DNA of 64,000 nucleotides, from positions 302,239 to 366,238 of the forward strand of contig NZ_JAGMUK010000001.1 of NCBI RefSeq assembly GCF_019049245.1, in the 5' to 3' direction. The notes under the pieces were generated by a model, which saw nothing but the letters and a program-made list of their open reading frames with translations, was not told the origin of the DNA and made no database searches. The stretch is from Streptomyces sp. AC555_RSS877 (GTDB lineage Bacteria > Actinomycetota > Actinomycetes > Streptomycetales > Streptomycetaceae). A program made the position numbers and the translations under genes. Shown piece by piece: positions 19,299 through 27,855 of this stretch (its first letter is position 1; each line of letters begins with the position of its first letter).

Positions 19299-20681
19299 GT
19301 GGCCATCTCGGTCTTCGACCTGTTCTCGATCGGCATCGGCCCGTCCAGCTCCCACACGGTCGGCCCGATGCGCGCGGCCCGCATGTTCGCCCGCCGCCTG
19401 CGCAACGAGGCCCTGCTGGAGTCGGTGGTGTCCGTGCGGACCGAGCTGTACGGCTCCCTCGGCGCGACCGGCCACGGCCACGGCACGCCCAAGGCGGTGC
19501 TGCTCGGTCTGGAGGGCGACTCGCCCCGCACGGTGGACGTGGAGAAGGCCGACCAGCGGGTGGCGGACATCAAGGAGGCGGGCCGGCTGCGGCTGCTCGA
19601 CGAGCACGAGGTCGGCTTCGACTTCGACAAGGACCTCGTCCTCCACCGCCGTAAGACCCTCCCGTACCACGCCAACGGCATGACCCTGTGGGCGTACGAC
19701 GCCTCGGGGGCGGAGCTGCTCACGAAGACGTACTACTCGGTGGGCGGCGGCTTCGTCGTCGACGAGGACGCGGTGGGCGCGGACCGCATCAAGCTCGACG
19801 ACACGGTGCTCAAGTACCCCTTCCGCACCGGCGACGAGCTGCTGCGCCTCACGCAGGAGACCGGCCTGTCGATCTCCGCCCTGATGCTGGAGAACGAGCG
19901 GGCCTGGCGCACCGAGGAGGAGATCCGCGCGGGGCTGCTGGAGATCTGGCGGGTGATGCAGGCGTGCGTGTCGCGCGGCATGGCCCGCGAGGGCATCCTG
20001 CCGGGCGGGCTCAAGGTCCGCCGCCGGGCCGCCATGTCGGCGCGTCAGCTCCGGGCGGAAGGCGACCCGTTGGCGCACGCGATGGAGTGGATCACGCTCT
20101 ACGCGATGGCGGTGAACGAGGAGAACGCGGCGGGCGGGCGCGTGGTGACCGCGCCGACGAACGGAGCGGCCGGCATCATCCCCGCGGTGCTCCACTACTA
20201 CATCAACTTCGGGGCGGGCGCAGCCTCCGAAGGAGAAAAAGAGGACGGCGTGGTCCGCTTCATGCTCGCCGCCGGCGCGATCGGCATGCTCTTCAAGGAG
20301 AACGCCTCCATCTCCGGCGCCGAGGTCGGCTGCCAGGGCGAGGTCGGGTCCGCGTGCTCGATGGCGGCGGGCGCGCTCGCGGAAGTCCTCGGCGGCTCCC
20401 CGGAACAGGTCGAGAACGCCGCCGAGATCGGCATGGAACACAACCTCGGCCTCACCTGCGACCCGGTCGGCGGCCTCGTCCAGATCCCGTGCATCGAGCG
20501 CAACGGCATGGCCGCGGTGAAGGCGGTCACGGCCGCGCGGATGGCGATGCGCGGAGACGGCACCCACAAGGTGTCCCTGGACAAGGTCATCAAGACGATG
20601 AAGGACACGGGGGCGGACATGTCGGTGAAGTACAAGGAGACGGCTCGCGGGGGCCTGGCGGTCAACATCATCGAATGCTGA
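19299..20681 (+). CDS. sdaA: L-serine ammonia-lyase, iron-sulfur type (3' end replaced)
   Basis: Single-chain L-serine dehydratase, 460 residues, converting serine to pyruvate and ammonia. The N-terminal domain begins [24 protein letters not shown]. The catalytic domain includes [18 protein letters not shown] and cysteines for the oxygen-labile 4Fe-4S cluster (GSACSMAAG near 352, LTCDPVGG and IPCIERN near 387 and 398). The GTG at 19299 has a GAGGAG site. The last 66 bases recur, with synonymous changes only, at 33875-33940. The simplest reading is that everything after about 20644 is element-derived and the native end now lies at the far side of the island. Confidence 0.95.
   Translation: MAISVFDLFSIGIGPSSSHTVGPMRAARMFARRLRNEALLESVVSVRTELYGSLGATGHGHGTPKAVLLGLEGDSPRTVDVEKADQRVADIKEAGRLRLLDEHEVGFDFDKDLVLHRRKTLPYHANGMTLWAYDASGAELLTKTYYSVGGGFVVDEDAVGADRIKLDDTVLKYPFRTGDELLRLTQETGLSISALMLENERAWRTEEEIRAGLLEIWRVMQACVSRGMAREGILPGGLKVRRRAAMSARQLRAEGDPLAHAMEWITLYAMAVNEENAAGGRVVTAPTNGAAGIIPAVLHYYINFGAGAASEGEKEDGVVRFMLAAGAIGMLFKENASISGAEVGCQGEVGSACSMAAGALAEVLGGSPEQVENAAEIGMEHNLGLTCDPVGGLVQIPCIERNGMAAVKAVTAARMAMRGDGTHKVSLDKVIKTMKDTGADMSVKYKETARGGLAVNIIEC
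20616..20681 (+). repeat. direct repeat, left copy of sdaA 3' end (candidate att site)
   Basis: These 66 bases end with the sdaA stop codon and are repeated at 33875-33940. The first 29 bases (20616-20644) are identical in both copies. The remaining 37 differ at six positions, all synonymous. Such imperfect repeats with an identical core are typical of att sites of recombinases that target the end of a protein gene and restore its reading frame. Confidence 0.8.
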
Positions 20682-20750
20682 GGTAACAGGCCCTGACCAG
20701 CGCGTTCCTGTCTTTCAGCGCTGTCGGGGCCTTCCCTGCTTACGCGGCGG

Positions 20751-20802
20751 AAAGTCCCCGGAATGTCCCTGGGACGGGCGTGAAAGTCCCCCAAAAGTCC
20801 CC
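20751..20802. repeat. AAAGTCCCC repeats (possible recombinase arm sites), left end
   Basis: Three exact copies of AAAGTCCCC at 20751-20759, 20783-20791 and 20794-20802, with a near copy (AATGTCCCT) at 20762. Two further copies occur at 33790-33809 near the other end of the island. Clusters of short repeats next to a core are typical of tyrosine-recombinase arm sites; no integrase was found here, so the role is inferred. Confidence 0.5.
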
Positions 20803-20931
20803 AGGAAATCCTACGGAATGGGCGCCTGACCTGGGGGGTCGTGCCATCCGCGATCACTGTTCCGATCCGCTCTGACCGCCGACCGTCGGCAGCATGTATC
20901 AAATCGATCCCTCGTTCATGCGACAGACAGC

Positions 20932-21330
20932 TTCCATGTCCTCGGCTACCCACTCGCAACCGTCATCGCCGAGAAGCTCTCCACCGCCGTCTCACTCGGC
21001 GACCTCAACACCCGCGACCGCGACTACGGCGACCTCTACCGCCTGTTCACCCTCAACAATCTCGACGGCCAGGAACTCACCACCGCGCTGACCGCCACCG
21101 CCGCACACCGCGGCATCACCCTGAAGCCGCTCAGCACCGCCATCACCGACCTCGGCGAGCGTCGCCAGACCTCGTACACTGCCTGGCGCCGTCGGCAAGG
21201 CCCCGCTGCAACTGGCTACCCTGAACGCTTCGTTGACGTCGTCCGGCAGGTCACCGAGTTCGCAGACACTCTCCTCAACGACGATGCCACCACCCGTACA
21301 TGGAGTGCAGCGACCCTCACATGGTCATGA
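20932..21330 (+). pseudogene. AbiEii/AbiGii-type nucleotidyltransferase toxin, C-terminal remnant
   Basis: An open frame without a start codon encodes about 132 residues: FHVLGYPLATVIAEKLSTAV, NTRDRDYGDLYRLFTL, LTATAAHRGITLKPL, then the stop at 21328-21330. The YPLATVIAEKLSTA and RDRDYGDLYRL blocks are hallmark C-terminal motifs of AbiEii nucleotidyltransferase toxins (type IV toxin-antitoxin/abortive infection). The N-terminal catalytic half and any AbiEi antitoxin are missing, so this is a fragment. It lies just inside the left end of the sdaA island and shows that the island once carried a phage-defence or stability module. Confidence 0.72.
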
Positions 21331-21690
21331 ACCACTCCTGACTCGCTGAGTAGCCGTCAGAGTTCGAACCCGAGACCTACGCATTACGAGGCCATGAGTG
21401 ATCGTGTCGCCTCGTGCCTCGTCGTGCTGTCCGGTGACGTTTTTGCTGATCAGGGCATGTGTGAGGGGTTCGTCGACCCCGGCCAGGACGGGTCCGGGGA
21501 GCCGGCGCGGCCCGTCGAAGAGAGAGTGGTCACATGTGGCCTGCGGGGATTGTGAGGCCAGTGGTCAGGACATAGTTTCGGCCGCTGAAGCGCTTTCCCC
21601 ACCGGCGATACCCCAGCGGGACGCCATAGCGCGGCGGCAGCCGGCACGCCGCATTCCGCACCCCCGGCACCTCACGCCCAAGGTTCCCGC
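21331..21690. other. gap with tRNA-like fragment, no gene
   Basis: A 360-base gap between the AbiEii remnant and the truncated deacetylase. Positions 21363-21388 hold the reverse complement of a tRNA T-loop and the 3' side of an anticodon arm (see separate entry). The rest, 21398-21690, has short frames on both strands but nothing I recognise as a protein, and no clear promoter. Confidence 0.4.
21363..21388 (-). repeat. tRNA-3'-half-like fragment, left copy
   Basis: Read on the minus strand this gives CGTAATGCGT, a four-base variable segment and CTCGGGTTCGAA, matching the 3' side of an anticodon arm with CGT anticodon (Thr-type) and the T-arm. No acceptor or D-arm is present. A copy with the same spacing (23 of 26 bases) is at 33660-33685. 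Such partial tRNA duplicates commonly mark attachment sites. Confidence 0.5.
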
Positions 21691-22830
21691 ATGCCCCGAC
21701 GCATCCTCGCCCCTACGCTCCTCCTGCTCGGCTCCCTCACGCTGACGACCGCCTGCGCCGGCGGCTCGTCTCCGGCCGACTCCGCGCCCTCGCACGACAG
21801 CTCGTCCAACAGCCCGTCGGGGTCCGGAGGGACCGAGACCAGCACCCAGGCCGGTCTGTCCAGACTCAAGGGCGTCAACATCGTCAGTGACAGCAGCACC
21901 GACCGGTCCTGCCCCTGGGCCACCGCCTACCCGGCCGTGCCCGGCGCTGACGCGATGGCAGCCGCGATGAAGAAGGACGTGGACGGACGCCTGGAGACCT
22001 TCCGCACGGGGTCGTGCCAGGAGGGCCAGGACCACGGCGAAGGGACCGAGCTGAACGTCAGCTTCTCGTTCCTCGTGGCCTCCGGCGATGTGCTGGGTGT
22101 CCGGCTGGTGACGGTCGACCGCACATCGATCGCGGACGGCCTTGCCACCAAGGCGTACTGGTACGACGGCGCCGCCAAGCAGTACCGGACTTCTCCTGGG
22201 CTCATCGCGGACGGCTCCCGGGCCGCGTTCATCACGGCCCTGGAGAAAGTCCTGAAGAAGCGGGAGGGAGTCACCCCCGACACCCTCGCCTCGTCGCTCG
22301 ACGACCGGGAATACCGCGACACCTACCTGGACGACATGAGCTTCACCTCCGACGGAGGCCTGAGGTTGAGCTTCGACCGGGGAACCGTGGCCGTTCCCCC
22401 GACCGGCCGCGTCTCCGTCACGCTCCCCAAGGCGACCGTCACCCCGTTCCTGTCCGACTTCGGCAGCCGCGCCCAGCACCAGACCACCCACCCGGGCGGC
22501 AAGCTGGACCTCGGTGCCACCGAGACGCCCGCCGAGACCGTCACCGCACAGCCGGACCCGGGCAAGGACACCACGAACTGCTCCAAGGTCAAGTGCATCG
22601 CCCTGACCTTCGACGACGGTCCTGCCGTCCCCTACACGGGAACGCTGCTGAAATACCTCGCCCAGTACAAGGCTCGCGCCACCTTCTTCGTCGTCGGCCA
22701 GAACGTCGCCGCGCACCCTGAGGTCGTCCGCGCCGAGATGAAAGGGTGGCCGCGTCAACGCCGGTGTACCGTGGCCTGCACGGAAGCAAGGAGAGAGCAT
22801 GGCGGCCGAGGTCGTAGCCCGCGTGGTTGA
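21691..22830 (+). pseudogene. polysaccharide deacetylase lipoprotein, truncated inside the NodB domain
   Basis: The frame starts as a lipoprotein (MPRRILAPTLLLLGSLTLTTACAG at 21691, lipobox LTTAC) with a long domain of about 250 residues resembling the N-terminal part of some Streptomyces deacetylases. It then enters a NodB homology domain with the metal motif TFDDGPA and ATFFVVGQNVAAHPEVV. Homology stops at about 22740, before the HxxxH motif and the rest of the catalytic domain. The frame then runs out of phase into the next gene and ends at 22830. Truncation by a deletion or insertion junction is likely, and the protein should be inactive. Confidence 0.75.
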
Positions 22831-24454
22831 CGAGCTCGTAACGGAGCATGCGCCTGTCGAGGTGGTCGGCCCGCTGATGCGTGGGATCGCCGTCCTCAGG
22901 GAGCTGACAGACGCAGGCGGGCGAGAGGACTTGCAGCAACTCGCCCATCGCACGAGCCTGCCCCGGGCCACTCTCGACCGCATCACGAGCACCTTGGACT
23001 GTCTGGGCTACCTCCGCATCGAGGGACGCGAGGTAACGCTGGCACCCCCGTTGATGGAAGTGGGCAATGCCTACCTGTCCGCCGTGAGAATTCCCGAGCT
23101 CCTTGGGCCCCACGCCGACGCTCTGGCCGAGGAACTGGACGAAGGCGTCACGTTGACCGTCCCGGACCAGCACGGCGCCCACTTCGTCCACTCGTCCAAG
23201 CGGGACCGCCGGATGAGCATCGTCTGCAGCATCGGCGACCGGCTGCCGCTCGACGCCTCGGCGCCCGGCGCTCTGCTGGCCGCTACCTGGAGCTCTGACG
23301 AGTGGGAACGGCATCAGGCAGAGCACCACTGCGTGCGAGGGCCGGGGCACGCTCAGGCGTGTACGAATGACCTTCGCGAACGGGCCGCCGCCGCCAGATC
23401 CGATGGCTGGTCCCTCGACGACCAGTGGTTGGAACCGGGCCTGATCGCCTTGGGCGTCCCCGTCCACGGTCCCGACGGAGACCTCCTTTGCGTGGTGAAC
23501 GTCGTCAGCCTCATCGGGCGCTATCCGAGCTCCGAAGCCCTTGCGCGGGCCGCACTGCCGGCCGCCCGCCGTGCCGCAGCGGACATGGAGCGCGAACTGG
23601 GCTCACAGCAACCGGTGTCACGGTCCGGACCCATGGGCAGGCGGGTGGAGGACACCAGGACTCTCACGACCGGCCGCGACTTCGTCGAATCCCTCGCCCG
23701 CGGCCTGAGCGTGCTGACAGCCTTCGGCGAGGGCCGCCACGCCCTCAAGAGCTCCGACGTCGCTCGTATCACCGGTCTGCCGCGTGCCACCGCGCGGCGT
23801 GCTCTCATCACCCTGGACCACCTCGGCTACATCACGAACCGGGGAGGGCTGTACCGTCCGGGCGCCGCGATCCTCTCCCTCGGCTACGCCCCGCTGTCGC
23901 GTCTGACATTGCCGCAGCTGGCCCAGCCCCATCTGACGGAGCTGTCCCGTCGGCTCTCGGACTCTGTGTCGATGTCAGTGCTTTCCGGCTCGGAGATCGT
24001 CTACGTCGCCCGCGCCGCCAGCATCCGCTTGGTGACGGTCGACGCCTCCGTGGGCACCCGCCTGCCCGCTTACGCCACCTCCATGGGCCGGGTCCTGCTC
24101 GCCGACGTTCCCAGAGACGAATGTGCCGCACTGCTCGCCGCCTCGCCCCTCGCACGGCTCACCCCGAACACGGTGACGGAAGCCGACGAACTTCTCAGGC
24201 TTCTTGAGAGGACGGCCGACTGCGGCTACGCCCTGGTCGACGAGGAACTCGAAGTCGGCCTGCGCTCGATGGCCGTACCCGTGCGCGGCAAGGACGGCGA
24301 GGTGCTGGCCGCGATCAACGTGGCCATGCACCCCAGTCGGCGCACCATCGCCGAGTGCTTCGAGCAGGTCCTGCCCGCGCTCCTTGCAACGGCTGAAGCG
24401 GTCGAGGGTGATCTCTCCGCCGTACCCCACTCCGGCCGGCTCCAGCTGACCTGA
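22799..24454 (+). CDS. double-module IclR-family regulator, copy A
   Basis: A 551-residue protein made of two complete IclR regulators in tandem. Module 1 (about 20-265) has a helix-turn-helix (LQQLAHRTSLPRATLDRITS) and an effector domain ending LIALGVPVHGPDGDLLCVVN. Module 2 (about 295-545) has a second helix-turn-helix (SSDVARITGLPRATARRALI) and an effector domain resembling the PcaR/PobR subgroup (DSVSMSVLSGSEIVYVARAA). Ordinary IclR proteins are about 250-280 residues. The ATG at 22799 has an AAGGAG site five bases upstream. It precedes a secreted esterase; a homologous double regulator lies on the far side, facing it. Confidence 0.87.
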   Translation: MAAEVVARVVDELVTEHAPVEVVGPLMRGIAVLRELTDAGGREDLQQLAHRTSLPRATLDRITSTLDCLGYLRIEGREVTLAPPLMEVGNAYLSAVRIPELLGPHADALAEELDEGVTLTVPDQHGAHFVHSSKRDRRMSIVCSIGDRLPLDASAPGALLAATWSSDEWERHQAEHHCVRGPGHAQACTNDLRERAAAARSDGWSLDDQWLEPGLIALGVPVHGPDGDLLCVVNVVSLIGRYPSSEALARAALPAARRAAADMERELGSQQPVSRSGPMGRRVEDTRTLTTGRDFVESLARGLSVLTAFGEGRHALKSSDVARITGLPRATARRALITLDHLGYITNRGGLYRPGAAILSLGYAPLSRLTLPQLAQPHLTELSRRLSDSVSMSVLSGSEIVYVARAASIRLVTVDASVGTRLPAYATSMGRVLLADVPRDECAALLAASPLARLTPNTVTEADELLRLLERTADCGYALVDEELEVGLRSMAVPVRGKDGEVLAAINVAMHPSRRTIAECFEQVLPALLATAEAVEGDLSAVPHSGRLQLT

Positions 24455-24875
24455 CGGACCACCGCGTCCAGGCTGTCTCCTCGGCCCTGGCGCCGCGGTG
24501 TGCTCCGTTGCACTCCGGCGTGCGTGCTGCGGTCTCATCGCCTTGCCGTTCGGCATTTTTTCGGTCTGCGAGGTCCTGGCTCTGAGAAGAGCCAGCGTCG
24601 ACCCGTGGGGTCCCGAGGCCCCCTTCTTCACCCCCATTGACACCGACGCGTGTCGGTCCCACACTCATGCCACACCGCACAGCGAAATCAATTTTGCTAG
24701 GCGAACACATGAAGGGATGGGAGGGTCCACGCGGTCGGCCCCTTCAGCCCGCATTTCGTATGCGTACCGCTCGCCAGGCGAAACGTCCGTACGTCACGCC
24801 CGCCGTCAACCCGGCCGCTACGCCGGCTCCGACGAGGGCATCTGCCGACTGCGCCCCACTCGAAGAGGAGTGAAC
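24455..24875. other. esterase upstream region, no gene
   Basis: About 420 bases without a supported gene, between the first double IclR regulator and the secreted esterase on the same strand. It holds a candidate promoter at 24637-24665 (separate entry). A near-palindrome GCGAAATCAATTTTGC lies at about 24680-24695, and a similar GCGAAATTTTG sequence occurs in the upstream region of the island's ABC-importer operon near 31358. Both could be regulator sites. Confidence 0.4.
24637..24665 (+). promoter_or_regulatory. candidate promoter with palindrome in the spacer
   Basis: TTGACA at 24637-24642 matches the -35 consensus. The 17-base spacer contains a dyad with six-base arms (ACCGAC, GTCGGT around GCGT), and the -10 position reads CACACT, a weak match. 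A repressor bound to the dyad would block RNA polymerase. It reads towards the esterase at 24876, about 210 bases downstream. Confidence 0.4.
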
Positions 24876-25943
24876 ATGATGTTCCGGCGTCTACTACCAG
24901 CCGTGCCGAGGAGCCGCCTTCTGCTGGCACTTGCAGGGGGGGTCATGGCGGTGGCGATGACCGCCGCGTCCGGATTCGCGACCCCGTCCACGCAAACCAG
25001 GGAGGTGAATGTCACCAAGGACGTCGCCTATGCGCCTGCCCAGCCGGCCGACAGCCAGGGGCACCTGTTGGACCTCTATGTCCCGCGGTCATCGCGGCCG
25101 GTACCGCTGGTGATCTTCTCTGCCGGCTCGGCGTGGATGGCCGACAACGGTCGCCAAGGGGCTGACAAGGTCGCTGCCGAGCTCAACCCGTACGGGTTCG
25201 CGGTGGCGGGTGTGTCGATCCGTTCCAGCTCGCAGGCGAAGTTCCCGGCCCAGCTCTATGACATCAAGGGCGCCATCCGCTGGCTGCGCGCGCACGCGAA
25301 GACCTACAACCTCGACCCCCAGCGCTTCGCGATCATGGGTGACTCCTCTGGCGGCTGGACCGCGGCGATGGCCGGGGTCACCGGGGACATCCCGGCGCTT
25401 GAGGGCGATGTCGGTGTACGCGGTCCCTCGAGTGCGGTTCAGGCGGCCCTGCCGTTCTATCCGCCGACCGACTTCTCGCAGATGGACGCGCACATGCTGG
25501 ACAACTGCACGTTCTTCAACACCGTCTTGGGACTCACCGGTTGCCATGAAGACGCGCGTTCGCCCGAGTCGCTGTTGCTCGGCTGCCCCATCGATGACTG
25601 CCCGGACAAGGTCGCGGCCGCGAACCCGCTGACCTACGTCGGCGGTCGGCGCACACCGCCGTTCCTGATCTTCCACGGCGAGCAGGATCCTTTGGTGCCC
25701 TATCACCAGGGACGGCTGCTCCGCGACGCACTGGCCTCCGCAGGCGACGAGGTGCGTTTCGTCTCCTTCCCGCACGCCGGCCACGGCCCGCTCTTCGACA
25801 TGTTGAGCGACCCCGACACCCGCAAGGACGCCTACGAGGAGACCACATGGGACGGTCACACCACACCGCCTCGTCCGGTGACCCCGTCCTGGCAGACCAT
25901 CGTCACCTTCCTTGAGGCCCAACTGCGCCCCAGCGCACGCTAG
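24876..25943 (+). CDS. secreted alpha/beta hydrolase (BD-FAE-like esterase)
   Basis: A 355-residue exported esterase. A signal peptide of about 35 residues (RLLLALAGGVMAVAMTAASG) precedes a hydrolase domain with oxyanion region VIFSAGSAWM, nucleophile elbow FAIMGDSSGGWTAAM, acid region FHGEQDPLVPY and histidine in FPHAGHGPLF. The architecture resembles bifunctional acetylxylan/feruloyl esterase-like (BD-FAE) hydrolases, but the substrate is not determined. ATG-ATG at 24876 follows an AGAGGAG site. It lies between two convergently arranged double-IclR genes, so it is the likely target of one or both. Confidence 0.85.
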   Translation: MMFRRLLPAVPRSRLLLALAGGVMAVAMTAASGFATPSTQTREVNVTKDVAYAPAQPADSQGHLLDLYVPRSSRPVPLVIFSAGSAWMADNGRQGADKVAAELNPYGFAVAGVSIRSSSQAKFPAQLYDIKGAIRWLRAHAKTYNLDPQRFAIMGDSSGGWTAAMAGVTGDIPALEGDVGVRGPSSAVQAALPFYPPTDFSQMDAHMLDNCTFFNTVLGLTGCHEDARSPESLLLGCPIDDCPDKVAAANPLTYVGGRRTPPFLIFHGEQDPLVPYHQGRLLRDALASAGDEVRFVSFPHAGHGPLFDMLSDPDTRKDAYEETTWDGHTTPPRPVTPSWQTIVTFLEAQLRPSAR

Positions 25944-25951
25944 ACGGCCGA

Positions 25952-25985
25952 CGGCCGCCACCGATCATGTGGTTGGTGGCGGCCG
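25952..25985. terminator. bidirectional terminator-like hairpin
   Basis: CGGCCGCCACC at 25952-25962 pairs with GGTGGCGGCCG at 25975-25985 across a 12-base loop. It lies between the convergent esterase and double-IclR genes. Confidence 0.65.
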
Positions 25986-26007
25986 CCGTGGTGACGCCCG
26001 TGCTCGT

Positions 26008-27690
26008 TCAGACGATCGGAACCCGAACGAATCGTCGGGCCGTGTGCAAGTCGGCTTCGATGAGCGCAGCTGTGGCACGCAGTTCCGGAAGAGTGGTCGT
26101 GAGGCACTCGTCAGCCGATCCCCGGCTGCTGTGCATGATGACGTTGATCGCCGCGAGACAGCTGCCGTCGCGGTCGTGTACCGGTACGGCGACGGAGCGA
26201 AGACCTTCTTCCAGTGTCCCGTCGACCAGGGCGTGTCCCTCCTCACGCACAAGGTCGAGGACGGCTGTGAGGTCGTGGGAGGTTGTGATGGTGAACGGGG
26301 TCAGCGCCCTCATCTGCGTACGTGCCAGCAGGGCCGAAAGTTCCTCGTCCGGCAGGTTCGCGAGCAGGACGCGGCCCGTGGAGGTCGCATGGGCGGGCAG
26401 GCGTGCGCCCACGGCGATGTCGGCGTCCATGATGCGTCCCGCTGCCACCGAGACCGCGAACTGGACGTCGTCGCCGGTGAGCACCGCCAGAGATGTCGAG
26501 TCCTGCACCCTCCCGGTGAGGGCGACGAGGTGCGGGTGTGCGATGCGGGCGAGTGACGTCTTGGACAACGGAGGGAAGCCGAGGGAGAGCACCCGTGGAG
26601 CGAGTCGGAACCCCCGTTGGTGCCGTGTGACGTAGCCGAGGTGCTCCAGGGTGATCAGGGCGCGTCGCGCCGTGGCACGGGGCAGGCCGGTGGTTTCGGC
26701 GACTTCCGAGAGCGTCAGCTCGGCACGTCCCTCACCGAACGCGGTGACCACGGTCAAACCCCGGGCCAGGGAGGTGATGAACTCCCCGCCCAGTTCCTGT
26801 TTCGCGGTGCTCGCCCACGCGGCGAGGTCGGAGGGCGCGCTGAGAGGTTCGGAGGGCGGGGAGCCCGCCAACTCCTGTTCCATGACCCTCGCTGTGCCGC
26901 GAAGGCTGGGCAACAGGGATTCACGCAGTGATGCCGCGCTGTGCCGGCTGGTGTGGCTGACGAGGCTCGCCACACACACTATCCGGCCGTCCGGGGCGCG
27001 AACGGGGACGGATACCGCGACAAGGCCCGGCTCGATCAGCTGGTCGTCCAACACCCAACCGCGCGCCCGCGCCTGTTCCACCCGCTGTCTGAAGTCCGTG
27101 GCCCCGCCTTGCGGACGAGGGGGAACGGTCGGGAAGCCGCGGTTCTCGGGATCGTCGATCTGTCGCTGCTCCCAGAGCGCCCAGCCTTGCGTGTCCCATT
27201 CGGTTGCCAACAGCGGGCCCGGTGCCGTGCGTTCGACCGGCAACAGGTCGCCGATGCGGAAGCTCAGCGACAAGGTTCGGCGGCGGATCGCCTGGTGGAT
27301 GAAGCGAATGCCGTCCCCGTCCGCCACCGCGAGGGAGACCGACTCGTCGAGCGCGTCGGCAAGGCTGTCCGCGTGGGTGCCCAAGAGGTCGGGGAGACGC
27401 AGAGCGGCCAGGTAGGCGTTACCCAGCTCCATGAGTCGGGGAGCAAGGACCGCGCTGCTGCCGCCGAGGCGTACGTAGCCCATGTGGGCAAGTGTTCCGG
27501 TGACGCGATCGACAGTGGCGCGTGCGAGGCCCGTTGCCCGGCCCAGCTCGCTGAGGCTCGCCGCCCCACCGATGTCGGTGAGCGCGCGCAGTACGGAAAT
27601 CCCGCGCATCAGGGGTGCGACGGCAGCCTCCGGGGGCGGCGCCTGAGCCACCGCCGGCAGTGCGGGAGGGAGGGCACGGATCCGTGGCAT
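26008..27690 (-). CDS. double-module IclR-family regulator, copy B
   Basis: A 560-residue homologue of the 22799-24454 regulator with the same unusual two-module layout. Module 1 (about 20-275) has LMRGISVLRALTDIGGAASL and the helix-turn-helix ELGRATGLARATVDRVTG. Module 2 (about 300-550) has DFITSLARGLTVV-like sequence (EFITSLARGLTVVTAFGEG), the helix-turn-helix EVAETTGLPRATARRAL and a Pca/Pob-like effector domain. The two proteins align module for module, so fusion preceded duplication. The ATG at 27690 has a GGAGAG site. It converges on the esterase and lies downstream of an ABC importer on the same strand. Confidence 0.87.
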   Translation of the reverse strand: MPRIRALPPALPAVAQAPPPEAAVAPLMRGISVLRALTDIGGAASLSELGRATGLARATVDRVTGTLAHMGYVRLGGSSAVLAPRLMELGNAYLAALRLPDLLGTHADSLADALDESVSLAVADGDGIRFIHQAIRRRTLSLSFRIGDLLPVERTAPGPLLATEWDTQGWALWEQRQIDDPENRGFPTVPPRPQGGATDFRQRVEQARARGWVLDDQLIEPGLVAVSVPVRAPDGRIVCVASLVSHTSRHSAASLRESLLPSLRGTARVMEQELAGSPPSEPLSAPSDLAAWASTAKQELGGEFITSLARGLTVVTAFGEGRAELTLSEVAETTGLPRATARRALITLEHLGYVTRHQRGFRLAPRVLSLGFPPLSKTSLARIAHPHLVALTGRVQDSTSLAVLTGDDVQFAVSVAAGRIMDADIAVGARLPAHATSTGRVLLANLPDEELSALLARTQMRALTPFTITTSHDLTAVLDLVREEGHALVDGTLEEGLRSVAVPVHDRDGSCLAAINVIMHSSRGSADECLTTTLPELRATAALIEADLHTARRFVRVPIV

Positions 27691-27855
27691 GAGCTCTCCG
27701 CGGCGGCTGACAGGTCACCGGAGCGAACAGTGGACGAAGGCAGAGTGCGAACGAGACACCTCGTCACTGAGAACGGCTACGGGTGAGGAATCGTGGGCCG
27801 TGACGCCCGGCTGAACCGGACGGCACGAGGCGGGATGTCCAGCGCGGCTGGACAC

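Noticed and set aside
21398..21745. Short plus-strand frame between the tRNA-like fragment and the deacetylase
   Set aside because: No family motif or good ribosome site, and it runs over the start of the deacetylase frame in another phase.
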